A stretch of 64,000 nt of DNA from Torymus aiolomorphi (lineage: Eukaryota > Arthropoda > Insecta > Hymenoptera > Torymidae): NCBI GenBank assembly GCA_036365515.1, contig CM070877.1, forward strand, positions 11,538,601 to 11,602,600, in the 5' to 3' direction. A program made the translations under genes and the position numbers. Positions 40,957 to 52,345 of this stretch are shown piece after piece. Position 1 is the stretch's first letter; each line of letters starts with the position of its first letter. Below the pieces are notes generated by a model, which was not told the DNA's origin, searched no databases, and saw only the letters and a program-made list of their open reading frames with translations.

Positions 40957-41512
40957 TATTTCTGAATATTTTCGTACTTGATTAGAATACTATTAACATA
41001 ATTTATTCCAAGTTTATGACTAAATTTACAATGGAAGTAACCTGAAAATAAATTTTACTATACTATACAGTTCAATATATTTTAAAATACTAAAATAAAT
41101 CTTCTTAATTTTATCAAACATAAACTTTGTTATGAATTTATATACAAAAAGAAAATAAAAGTTAATATTTTTATTACAAAACTTACTAAAAAAACTCATT
41201 AAACTACTAATACTTATCAAAATTATAAAATCACATCGAGTCATTGTGACTTTATTCTTTTATAGGAGGTCTAAAATCCATGCAATCATGCAGGTTTGAT
41301 TTTTATTTATAAAACAGTAGTAAAAACAGAAGTATTTAACAATGTGTCTTACAAATTGTAAATAGTATATATTATAAATGGAAACTTGAGTTTTCAAAAG
41401 GTCTACTCTATTTATTATTAATTTAATGCTTGCAGAAATAAAAAAACAACAAATAATATTCATGACAATTTCAATCATATACAGCAATACAATCGAAAAT
41501 GAATATACTCAC

Positions 41513-41600
41513 CAATACACTATAAATTTATATTTTTATTTAAAATAACTGAAAAAGCTGCCAAACATGTGATTGGCCGTCATCACGTGTGTGCCAAATA
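41513..41600 (-). promoter_or_regulatory. Probable ZNF622 promoter and 5' untranslated exon
   Basis: On the minus strand a CACGTG E-box (41584-41589), a TGACG and a CCAAT box (complement of ATTGG at 41572-41576) lie together. Downstream, a strong donor (GGTGAGTAT, exon end 41513) could splice to an acceptor-like TATTCAG a few bases before the ZNF622 start codon, giving a non-coding first exon. This is inferred from motifs and position. Confidence 0.35.
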
Positions 41601-41849
41601 ATTTACAATTGTGATTCACTGCCAAGGTTTTGAGGTTAGGGGAGCCAACGATATCGCTCTCACTTTTCCTTGCGACAATTGTCACACTCTGCCAAAGAAT
41701 ACAAATAGCTATTTCCTTCGATTTGCCGAGTCGCAAATCGGCAGAATCGTTGCGAAATACCTTATACCTTGACAAAGTGGGAATTCGCTCCGTTTTTGGT
41801 ATGGAGAAATTGCGACAATATTCTATAAACAACTAAGTACGTTAAGTAT

Positions 41850-43647
41850 GTATGTACATGGACTTAAATTGAACCGGTACTAGATCTAGTTGGACTAGAT
41901 CTGCAGGTAATTCCTCTCAGGTGACGTTTAAATTACTAGATTCTAGTTATTTTCCTTTTGTCTTATTGTTTTCCTTGCACTTATCAATTTTGAATCCCAA
42001 ATATTAATGTTTACTTAATTGATCATATGTATAATTAAAAATTATTCTAAATTTGATTATCATCCAATTGTATAACCATTAAATATAACATGTTTTATTT
42101 TTTCGCGGCTTTATTTACTTCATTAATAATTTTTCTATAAATTATTAAAGGATTAATCAAATTAATCAATCTATGTAATCAATTACTTTCTGATCTGTAT
42201 AATCATGTTATAATTATTTTTTTAGCAAAATAAGAAAAAAAATGACTAAGAATTACAGTGACAAATTTGAATTTCTCAATCACCCAAAAAATATCTCTGA
42301 TTGATATTTATTAATAATAAAAATCACTACCTACATAATTTAATATATTCCTATCATTCATATAAGTATATTTATTTATCATTAAATCAACTGAGCGAAA
42401 AACCTATTCGACAATATTTTGCACCATTCACCTTAATAATATTATCTATAAAATCAGTTTTATCGCTTCAGCGCAAGTAAAAAGTGCTTACTCCAGAAAA
42501 AAATTTGTGAAAAACCCAGCCACGTCTTAATCTACAGATAATATCAATTCAAATTTTGCGCGCAAAAACAACTCGATAGCGCTTTATCGAACTACCTCCT
42601 CCATCCTCCCCTCCTCACATCGCCTTGTAAAAAAAAACAATGTATATTGCTCATTCCCCTTCCCTCCTCCCCGTTCTGTTGCAAAACAACGACTGTGGAA
42701 TTCCGCTCCGCGTGCGAGCCCGTGTGCGGTGTGCCTAACGAGCAAAAGAGAGACAGCGCACCTCGCCCCCACCCAATTGCACGTTTTCTCTGCGCCTCTC
42801 AGACTCTTCTTGTCCTGCGACTGCGCCGTAGCGAGCGCCTTTCAGTACCCACGAATCGTTCGAGTACTGAAGACGTACCTAGCCTGGCGCTGAACCTCAT
42901 TAAAAAGACGAGCAAAAAAAAAAAAAAAAACAAGAAATAGTTTGGTTCGATCGCTCCCGCAGACAGCGAGACATCCTACGTCAGTACCCAGTGGCATATA
43001 CATCGTATCAGACGTATTGCGTAGGTAACAACACAGAAACAGATTAACACGCTTCTCGATACGTATCGGTTTTTACATCAACACACATCGATCACCTTCG
43101 CGAATACATACCGCACATATCTATATAGTGCCGAGGGCAAAGGACGACGCGCCCAGCGAAAGATAGAGAAGGCAGATAGTAGGATATACGTGCGGATCAC
43201 GTTGCTGGGTGCTCCGATATCGAGACGTCGGAGCGCGACGACGACCGTTGGCGCGACGACTGCACCAGGTATATATATACGTGTACAGAGAGCGTATGGA
43301 TAACCTATAAGTCACCACGAGGCGGAAGTCACGAAAAAAAGTCGCGCGGGCGAATGTCGAGAAAAAGTCGTGGTAGAAACGTCGTTTTTCCTCGCTTTTA
43401 TAACGTGCTGATAAATGCAAATCGACGATGATGGGCACGCGCTGGTGTAGTGCGTACTAGGCTACTCGCGCATGCATAAATAATCGTATAGATAAGCAGA
43501 AAAGAGCGGTTGCTTGGCGACACTACACCAGCGCAGTAAGGGCCTTCTCGCGAGGCTTTCTATATCATTAGTTCATCACTGTATACAGACACGCTTCGCG
43601 AGTTTTCTCGCAGCATTTAAAGACCGCATGCGTGCTACACCAGCGCA
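41850..43647. other. Intergenic, CpG patch next to P-like insertion
   Basis: AT-rich to about 42550, then C-rich (42580-42800), then CpG-rich to 43650. No exon could be defined. A 14-base sequence, GCGCTGGTGTAGTG (43439-43452), has its exact inverse at 43521-43534, and 12 bases of it recur at 43635-43646, just before the P-like element. Confidence 0.35.
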
Positions 43648-43953
43648 CGTACAACCATGATGTAAAGAAATAAGGTGTGCTCTCGCGCAGCTTTCCTAAC
43701 CAACCAATAGCGTGGCCTTCCCAATATCGTCCATCTTGAATTTCCAGTCAATAGGCGCCTCAGAATAACCTTAGTAAATTCAAATCGAAATTTTGTAATT
43801 ATTGTGATAAGGCAAAATCATAATGAAATCATTAAAAGGCAACATGTTTATTATTATAAAACAATTATATTAAAATAAATATATAAAACAACGTATTAAA
43901 TAAACATAAAATAACGCATTAAATATCATTACATAAATTAAATAACATTAAAT

Positions 43954-44021
43954 AATGTTTTATTTAAATGTTAACATTTGATGATTGAATGTTTTATTTA
44001 AATGTTAACATTTGATGATTG
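43954..44021. repeat. 34-bp perfect tandem duplication
   Basis: Two adjacent identical copies of a 34-base AT-rich unit, containing TTAACATTTGATGATTG, at 43954-43987 and 43988-44021. They lie inside the P-like element, 18 bases past the THAP stop codon. Slippage or repair-associated duplication is the simplest explanation. Confidence 0.8.
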
Positions 44022-44038
44022 AATTGCACTATTACAAA

Positions 44039-44402
44039 TTAGATTGAGAGATGGAATACAGTCTTTGATAATTTGAAAATATTAACATCTTCAGGTACAA
44101 TCAAATGATCTGGCTTTTTTTCAAAACATGCCTCTGTAAAGTGGATTGAGCATACTCGAGCTATAAACATAATATAAAACAATTATTTAATAAACTCCAA
44201 TTTCTGAAAAAGTCGTGGAATACTTAATTTTTTGTTTTTAGAAAAATTAATTACCGTTTTGTAGGTTAAGTTTATTGTTGTTGCAAGCTTCTATCCATCT
44301 CTTACGTATTTCGGGATCGTTAGGAAATCTAAAATACTTTATATTTGTATTTTTTGTGTTTCCGTTCCAATTTTTGCAATTTTTTATTGAACACCCAGGC
44401 AT
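44039..44402 (-). CDS. THAP-domain protein, 89 residues, transposon-borne
   Basis: Exon 1 is 44402-44255 and exon 2 is 44160-44039, with a 94-base GT/AG intron; the split codon gives alanine in LQNARVCSIHF. The product is one THAP zinc finger, a sequence-specific C2CH DNA-binding fold: C4, C9, C53 and H56 as ligands, with the conserved P27, W36 and F57, and P72 in a diverged form of the AVPTIF motif. Translation starts at the Met of MPGCS, the usual THAP beginning, rather than 13 codons upstream. It ends 17 residues after P72, with no coiled coil or RNase H-like catalytic region. The gene lies on the minus strand within the P-like element, 135 bases from its right end. It might bind element ends and compete with full-length transposase, as truncated P proteins do, but that role is inferred. 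Confidence 0.85.
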
Positions 44403-44545
44403 TTTGTCATTTCGGAGCAGCCAGAGCAACAATGTAAACATACACTACCGGATTTCAAGATGGCGGAAAGTGGGAAGGCGCAGTAGGAGACGAAAATAAA
44501 TCTAGTGAGGGAGCACACCTCCTTTCTTTACATCATGCGTACAAC

Positions 44546-47500
44546 CTCGTATAGACTTCGATAAAAGATTCGCGTGATCCCTCTCTAAGTACTTATCTCT
44601 CTCTGTCTCTCTAGGTAACATCGCGCAACCCTTGCCCACAGAATTTCGTACTACACCCGTGTGCGTGCGTGAAAATAAAAGAAAAATAGTAGAAAGACCG
44701 AACACGCGAGAATATAAAAGTCCTTTTTTTCTGAAGCCCCGGCGTGCGGTGTCCGTCTCGTTTTGCAGGCACGGAGACCAGCAGCAGCCAGCAGCAAAAG
44801 TAGCAGCAGCAGCTATCGTCTCAGCGGCGAGGAGAGCCGACGACGACCGGATCGCGGCAGGGCGGCGATCCATCTGTTCAAGCGCGAGCCAGTACGCGAG
44901 GGCCACGTCGGGTTTTCACGCCAGCAAGCGGCCGTCCAGCAGGGCGCTACCATTTTATATGACTTTTCTCCGACAACGAGGTACTTAATAACTTGTATTT
45001 CTACCTCTATGTACATTGAGTATGTGCTTCGTTACCGGAGTTCACATACACGTGTCTGAGACGATGAAGTAAAAAAGGTTTTGTGAAGGTTCGATAGGAT
45101 ATTTGATAAGGCATAGCCAGTTGGATATAGGTGCATTGAGGCAATTACGTAATTAGTTTACTGACGACAGAGAGAAAGACACATGGGGTTTCTCTGCTCG
45201 AGGACTGAATTCACTCGGCGGAACTGAGATCATTGGATATAAGTGTGATTGGAGAATGGTCGAGTGGGTAGGTTGCACTTGCACAGTTGAGACGGTTATC
45301 CAAGTTCTTATCCATAAAGTCTTTCTCGTTTTGCATAGTTCAGAACAATATTCAGAATTGTACAAGAAAATTGATTGATAAAATTAATTAGATATTGATT
45401 CATAAGTCAGATTTAAAAAAAAAAATATTACCTGCTCACATTACTAGTTGAATATGTAAATAGAAAATTACTCTATATAGAAAGAAGATATCAGGTGTCA
45501 CACTACTCTGTACTACTTTTACTCGCTTATACAATAAACTGTTGCTCAAGCAACAGTGTTCAAATGTCATGCAATTTTATATAATCCAGAGTTTTATGAA
45601 GACTTTTAAAATTAGTTTCTGTCATGTAGCATTATTTGGTTAGTATGCCAACTGTTATTAAAATTTGCTAATTGTTGGGTGTTAATTCGATTAGAGCAAT
45701 TAATATAGTTTAGGGTTTATGAACTGGTCAGTGAAATTGAATTATGACTTTGATACCATGAGTTAATGAACTTTACAAGTATATATTTAGAAGTGCACAT
45801 TAGCTGCATACTTGATGAATCTATAATTGAAATAAATTATTTATAAAAAATAAAATTATTTTTATGTAATTCTGTGTTTTTAAACAAAAAAATATTCATA
45901 TTATTTCAAACCATTTATTATATTTTGCAATTCAAATGTTGAGTTGTTAAAAAGTTATTACATAATTTGTAAAATTGAATGTTCTTATCAGAGTCTTTAC
46001 TAGTAAGCTTTCCTCATGCCAATGACCACATGTGCCGTTGGGTTTCAAATGTCTAATCCTAGCAACTGACTAATTTTAGATAGCACTGTTCATTTTAGAT
46101 GTAGAGATCTTATACATACAATGGTTCTTTTCATAGAAAACTCAACATTTTACAATAATTACAAAAAGTTTCTTTTTCAAGTGATATCACATTTATTAAA
46201 ATTAAAATAAAAAAAAAAATACTTTCAGTGATACCATAAAAAGTCAACTTTTTATGTAACAATTCTATTTTTTTTATTTTTTTTTTATTTTTTTTTATGT
46301 GTACTGTTTATACAGTGAATATAAAATTCTAATCGCAAAATGTAGCAATGCATTATCATTTTGCTTTAAAAACTAAAAGATATGAATTGCAAAGTTTGGT
46401 TATTTTTGCCTATTAACAGGCAAATGGTGCACTTATAACTTTCTACAGTGGTGTTGAAACAGATATATACATTTCTTTGGAAAGTTCCACTATGATGTCA
46501 CTTACTGAATGATAGATAAGCCGATTATGATTGTCGTGTACATGAAAATAAAACAAATTTTAGTATTACTGAACATAATTGCTGTCTATATAGAAAATTA
46601 TTTCTTGCATTTGCTTTCAAAGTATTACTTTTGACAATTAATCATAATAAATATTGAAAAATATTTGTTTATACAAATAAATCTTGGAACAATTGAAATA
46701 TTGTAATAACAATAAAATATATTGCAACAATCAATTTCAAACTTGTTATCAAGGTTATAATTTATACCCTGTTAAAGCAAGTGTTTCAATAATTTCGATA
46801 CCAATAACAGCAGCAGCTCCCTTTAAACAAATCAGAACCGAAGAAAAATGTTTTCCTTAGTGAATGAGTTTCAGTGCTTTCAGATAACAAGCACTAGACA
46901 TTCGCGAGATAATGAATGGAAATAGTGGCTCTATCTCGTTATTGCAAACTCTCCCTCCTTAGTAAACAACACAACTGTCGAGAGTGGCACTATAGATATG
47001 TATTTTAATTATAAAATTATTACTTTTTAATTGACGTGAAGCCGTTAAAAATGTTTCGCAAGGATATTTCTCCCCTTTTATCACAATCGACAGGTATTTC
47101 AGATAAGCCACCATTTTATTAGAATTGTTTATCAAAACAACTTCTGTTTTATTTACATCGAGTCCTTCCGCCGCGTACACACACACACACACACACACTT
47201 TTCTAATTAAAAAGAACTTCCTGCTCTGAATTAACCGTATCGCTGCGCATTCAGACCGAAAAATCCCCATCTTTTCCACACCGACGACTTCCTCGAAACT
47301 CTCGGCGCGTCAAACATCGTAATTCGTGAAAAGCGGCTTATAGCGTGCGCGTGGCAAAGAAAATTTTCGACTATGCAGGTACTTTACTTCTACTTTCGAA
47401 AGGCCAATGACGAAATCCCGTTTATGAAATTCTCCTTCGTTTGGGCGCTTTAAAGTTACGTGGATGCATAATCCGGCTCCTCTCACCGACGCCGAGGTCG

Positions 47501-48517
47501 ACGCACCGTTTTTTCTTCTCTCGTTCTCGCGCGCGCGCTCGCTCTTTTATTAAATTTCATTTATCCGAGTCGCGACGACTCGTCGCGCTCGATGCACTTG
47601 GGGTTCTTTCGCCTCGGGGCTTGCGAAACTTATGCGGTTAGGTTGATGATGGGCCCAGGAGGTGGCAATTCGGCGGTTGCACTGTGATTAGTAGGTGTTT
47701 TGAGTTAATAAAGAGCTGCAGTTGATTAAGTTCTATATATATAAGGAAGCAAGATAGCGCGTTGAAAAAATATTTTTACAAATAGAAAAAATACGCTACC
47801 TAGCTTTGCTCAGAAGTACACGCATTGCCATTTAATATATCTTTAACTTACTTTTAATAATCGACGAAAAATTATCTTATCGCGAAAACGCTTAAACAAT
47901 GATACGCCTCATTAAAAGCTTTGAGAGCAGGAAACGTCGTTACACTTCTACGGTATATATCTTGCCATACACATACTCGATTCTCGTACATATATTTTTC
48001 GAAACCACTCGTACACTACGATATTTCGCAATTTTACTGACCCTCGCGGCCAGTCTTATACATGCGGCGCTCAAAATCGCGACAACCGGCGCGAACTAGC
48101 TATTATAAAACGCTAATAAAACGCATATTGAAATATATGAACGCTTTTGACAATGCTTACACATACACGCACACGTATTACATTTCTAGTTTACGCTCGT
48201 CTGCGACGTCATTTCCGGCACTGCTGATGAAAATTTCTCGCTAAAATTGAAAATTCACGTCGCTGCATAGGAGATTCGCTTGATGATCGGTCGTAAACCG
48301 CACGCGGCGCGTGACGTCACGTGACGCGTAACGTAAACTGCATAACGTTAAAGCGGGGGTCTAGGTATTCGTCGTATTATGGCCTTTACATGTATCTCAT
48401 TGCGAATTCTACGATTAATTGTGCTTTATGCCGCGGATAGGGTTTCGCAGTTTGACTGCTCCGCCGCTGTATAGTTCTGCAATTTATTCATTTCTGTTGC
48501 AAAAACATCTTTTATAC
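44546..48517. other. Intergenic with possible leader exons
   Basis: Apart from the possible exon at 44769-44980, I recognise no gene. 45.0-46.9 kb is AT-rich. 46.9-47.7 kb has an (AC)n tract (about 47176-47198) and a CpG-rich patch. 48.28-48.33 kb contains TGACGTCACGTGACG, a CRE-like palindrome overlapping an E-box, in a CpG-rich context that could be regulatory. Confidence 0.3.
44769..44980 (+). other. Possible internal or leader exon
   Basis: A GC-rich segment bounded by a good acceptor (TCTCGTTTTGCAG) and a donor (AACGAGGTACTT). Two frames are fully open across it, one with a Ser/Ala-rich start and an Arg-rich middle. Neither resembles a known protein, so this is as likely to be an untranslated leader exon as coding. 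It is 0.2 kb beyond the P-like element. Confidence 0.25.
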
Positions 48518-48519
48518 AA

Positions 48520-48712
48520 CTCTAACCTCAAAATCACAACTTTGGTATGATTTTTCGGCGCTCGTGGTATAAAATACCGTTCGAAACTAGTGCGTAAGTC
48601 GATTATTTAGGTGGTGTGACTTTTTTGCACTCGCTTCGCTCGTGCAAAAAGTCACACCAGCTAAATAATCGACTTGCCCACCCGTGTCGAAATGTACTAT
48701 TATATATAAGTT
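48520..48712. repeat. Hairpin repeat, copy 1
   Basis: A unit of about 190 bases starting CTCTAACCTCAAAATC ends in a long palindrome (about 48568-48712). The inner stem pairs 48596-48626 with 48646-48675, and the tip is GCACTCGCTTCGCTCGTGC (48627-48645), itself palindromic around its centre. A second copy lies at 60791-60982 with the same 5' part and identical tip but a different, self-complementary stem. No target duplication was found and no protein is encoded. Confidence 0.65.
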
Positions 48713-49625
48713 GACAATTATAAGAAACGAGACCTAAGTATGCAACGAATATGAAATGCCACCAAAAGATTAAATCAAAATCTATTTAGAAACTGAAAAA
48801 GAATCACGCCATCATCTTATTGCGCTCCGAAAATTCTCGCCTCGTCTGCAAAAGCTGCAACGCGCGCCGAGATATATATTCGGCACACTTCTGGGTCTCT
48901 GCCGCATTACGGCGCAGTGTATAATAATCATCAAACGGGCAGGTATTATAGCCCTATGGAGGAAAAGAGGCTATCCACGCAGGTACATTGTGCCTTTTAT
49001 CTCGCGTGCTCGCACACTTCATGCCCTCATGAGGATCCGATATTATTCAATTTGAGGAGGGCGGGTATGGACTTTACGGCTCTTTACGGTATAATAGAGC
49101 GTAATGCGGCTAACCTAATTTTCGGCCGGTTTTTTTTCGGTGCGGAAGTTAGTTTGATCGATATCGCGGGGTTATGTGGTAGTTCGAGGGGAATAAAATT
49201 TACAATCGCGGAAGTTGTATAGGGAAAATTTCGCTCGACAGGTAAACTTGTAGAAAGTCTGGGTTGATAATGTTTGATTGAATTGAGACCAATTTTAGCA
49301 GTTGTGTGTGTGTGCGCTTAGCATTTTAGGACACATCTGAATAAAAGATCTACTACAGCTGTGATAATTACAGTAGCTGTAGCTAGTATAGTTTTTGTCT
49401 TCTTTTCCTGTATTAATACAAATAAGTCTTTTATCTTATCTTCGCGAAAGATATAATCTTTATCAAATTGTAGATACCATTGTCGTTAAAATTTCCTATT
49501 TATTGCTTAGAAGAAAATGTATTTTTTGCATTACTCAGATATTCTATTCATTTATTAAACTCAATAAAAAATTTTACAAACAGGGACATATTCCTCTTTT
49601 TCACCACTTTGTATTTTACAAAAAA

Positions 49626-49659
<34 letters not shown>

Positions 49660-52174
49660 GAATTCTTAAAAACTGTTAAGTTCATCAAAAATCTAACAAA
49701 ATATTGTATGTAATGCAAAGTATTGAAAATGACATGAAATTGTGTACAAAATTAATATAGGCGCACCAACGAATATGTATGCAAAATCCTGAATCGATTG
49801 ACCACCTCCTTCTTGTGATATTGTCAGCCGAAGTTTGCAACTTTGTCTATATACTTTAACATTGAAGTAATGAATGGCAACGGCGCGTGAAAAACATCTT
49901 TCCTTAGCTATTGTCATCAAATGAGTATATTTATAAACACTTGAAATTTAAGAGGCAACGAGTCTAAACGTATGTAAAACGTATGTATTACTTTTTAAAC
50001 GTACGACCACCAAGTTACAGAGTAACATTCTTATCAATGTATCATCCTAGAAGTAAGATTGTAAATGTTATAGTTTTATCATTTTTCACGACGACTATAA
50101 GAAGCTCGATCGTTACTTTTGTCGCGACATTAAAATTTATTAAGGAATGGTTGAGTTACACGTGTGGGCGTAAACAACGCTACAGGGCAAATAAGTTACA
50201 GCGTTTCTTTTTCAACTCTAACTGAGCAAAGCATACTAGCGTATAATTTTTAGTGAAATTACTTATTTTTTCTATTGATATCTAATATAATATTTATTAA
50301 AAAAATAATTTTTTTTTAATATGAATTTTTAACACACAAAGTCTTGTATTTTTAGCTATTTATTTTTAAGCTTTGTTTTGAATAATACCGTAGTACACCA
50401 ACTACCTTAAAACCACTTAAACGACTTTTCCAATGTACAAAAAAAAAGAATAAAAAACACGGGAACTCAATCCTAAAATCCGTTATTACCGTCTCATCCA
50501 AATCCACTCTCACTCTCTCGGCCACCTACAAACCCCATTTTCGCCCCTCTGCGCGTCTCCTGCACATATATATACATGCTGCATCAGGACACGATCTGAC
50601 ATGACGCATATGTACACCACCACCACCACTGCGGACGTCCGCAGTATCGCGACCGGACAAAAGTTCGGCGGTGGGGCTACTGCTGCTGTCGTCGCCACTG
50701 CACCACGGAAATCGAACACAAAGGCTCTCTTCTCTCTCTCTCTCTCTCTCGGCTGGTATATTTATAGCATTGCGGTCTTCTCACTGTGTCTCGAGGATGA
50801 ATTAGCCGCTGCAGAGACTCGCGGAAAAAGAATTAGGTTAGGTTCTCTGCTGCCGTTATAAATGTGTGCGTGTATGTCCCTACATTACGGGTCGATGCGA
50901 GGATGTGGAAAAAAACGTCGACGGGCTTTTAATGCTCGAGTGGCTCGTGAGAGAGAGGGGGGGGGGGACGAATTTCGCTCTTAGTAAAAGAAGAGAAAAA
51001 AATGTTTATCGCGGTGCGGGTGGCTGGAAAATGAGGAAAAGTTGTGCTGCTGCCGTCGCGTGCCACGGCGTAGAAAGCGATTATTATCGTATATTTCATG
51101 TTTATCGCGAGCGATTAACGTTAAACAATTGTGACGTAAGAAGGAGAGCGTTAAAAGTCAACCCGGTAGACTTCCATCTGCATTGCAATAAAAAAATCGA
51201 TATAAAAGTTCGCGATAATCACAGAGCTGCGTAAATGTATTTGAAATTTCGAACGTTCATAAAACGAACGAAATATTAACTTAGAGTTTCTTATTTTCGT
51301 TAAAATTCGTCGGAATGGTTTTAGTGATAATATTTAGTAAGAGTAAAACTAAAGGAATACCGTTATCATCGTTCTTTGCATGCATTAAGTAGTAGAAGTT
51401 AAATCAGGCTAAATCTAAAAATGTCAACAATTTTTTTTCACTGTTAACGTTCGATATTTCAATTATTTCTGCATAATAAAATTTCACATGACTTTTTTTA
51501 TAATGTAAACTGCAATTTCACGTATTCTATAATTTATTACTCTGTAAGCACGTCATTTTCCAAAACTTCGCTAACATCACTACTATACATTTATCAGAAA
51601 AACTCGCTTCATAAAGCAACCGTCAACGCAAAAAATATTACAACCGTATATGTATATATACATATAACCGTATATTCGCAAATGCACCTGCGTCGCATGC
51701 ATTACGTGCACACGCGCGCGCGCGCGTGAAAATTACCTCCACGACGCGTATAGGAAAAGCGAAACCGGTCACGAAACTAAAAGTCCTCTCAGCCATTCGC
51801 GATAAAGTCCTTCCGCACGCGTAAAAACACAATTGCGCACGGAGATTTTTTACTTTGCGGCGGAACACTTTTTTTTCTTTATTCTTTTTTAAAGCGGAGA
51901 GGTTTATTGGATCGGAGAGAATAATTTTGTAGGGCATTCAATTAACGAACTAGGACGCTGAGTGATCGAATTTCTCTTCCGTGACCGAAAAATGAGTGGC
52001 TTGGTTTCGGTCAAAGGGAAATTCCCGTGCATTTGGGAGCCTTTTTTTGATGTTTAATGCAATGGAGAAGTAACTTTGTTGATAGAAAAAAAAAATAATT
52101 GGATTAGGTTCTAGATATTTATTATATAAAGTTGGTAGATAATAGAAAATTATCTCCTAACTCCAACACTACTT
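48713..52174. other. Intergenic, CpG patches, (TAA)n
   Basis: No gene recognised. A CpG-rich patch near 48.8-49.2 kb contains a 101-codon frame without any familiar motif. A (TAA)n tract lies at 49627-49657 and a (TC)n tract around 50733-50752. C-rich 50450-50570 changes to G-rich 50880-51040 across the patch at 50.7 kb. A further patch lies at 51.65-51.85 kb. Confidence 0.3.
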
Positions 52175-52178
52175 ACTT

Positions 52179-52341
52179 CGTCACGCGGTACGAAGAAAAG
52201 CCAATTTCTGAACTCGGACGAAGAAAAGCCAGTTTCGCGCGAAAAAAGCCATAGTATGGGCTCATTTTTAGCTTTTTTCGGGCGATACTGGCTTTTCTTC
52301 GTCCGAGTTAAGAAATTGGCTTTTCTTCGTACCGCGCGACG
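52179..52341. mobile_element. Short foldback element, relative of the 25.7-kb copy
   Basis: A 163-bp palindrome with ends CGTCACGCGGTACGAAGAA and, reverse complemented on the right, CGTCGCGCGGTACGAAGAA. Each arm holds two GAAGAAAAGCCA modules, and the right end is identical over 27 bases to the right end of the 25.7-26.7 kb element. ACTT occurs directly outside both ends (52175-52178 and 52342-52345), a possible 4-bp target duplication, though four bases can match by chance. Confidence 0.7.
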
Positions 52342-52345
52342 ACTT

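Larger units (their letters stand above)
43656..44537 (-). mobile_element. P-element-like transposon, 882 bp, THAP-only
   Basis: The ends are inverted repeats of about 30 bases: CATGATGTAAAGAAATAAGG on the left and, reverse complemented, CATGATGTAAAGAAAGGAGG on the right, both continuing GTGTGCTC. The opening CATGATG and following A-rich, then AAGGTG pattern resemble the 31-bp terminal repeat of the Drosophila P element. CGTACAAC is duplicated exactly at 43648-43655 and 44538-44545; P elements also make 8-bp duplications. Similarity continues inward to about 95 bases, including CCATCTTGAA near 43730 and its inverse near 44456. The only coding sequence is a two-exon THAP gene, matching the THAP domain at the P transposase N-terminus. 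No catalytic part is present, so this copy is non-autonomous. Confidence 0.85.
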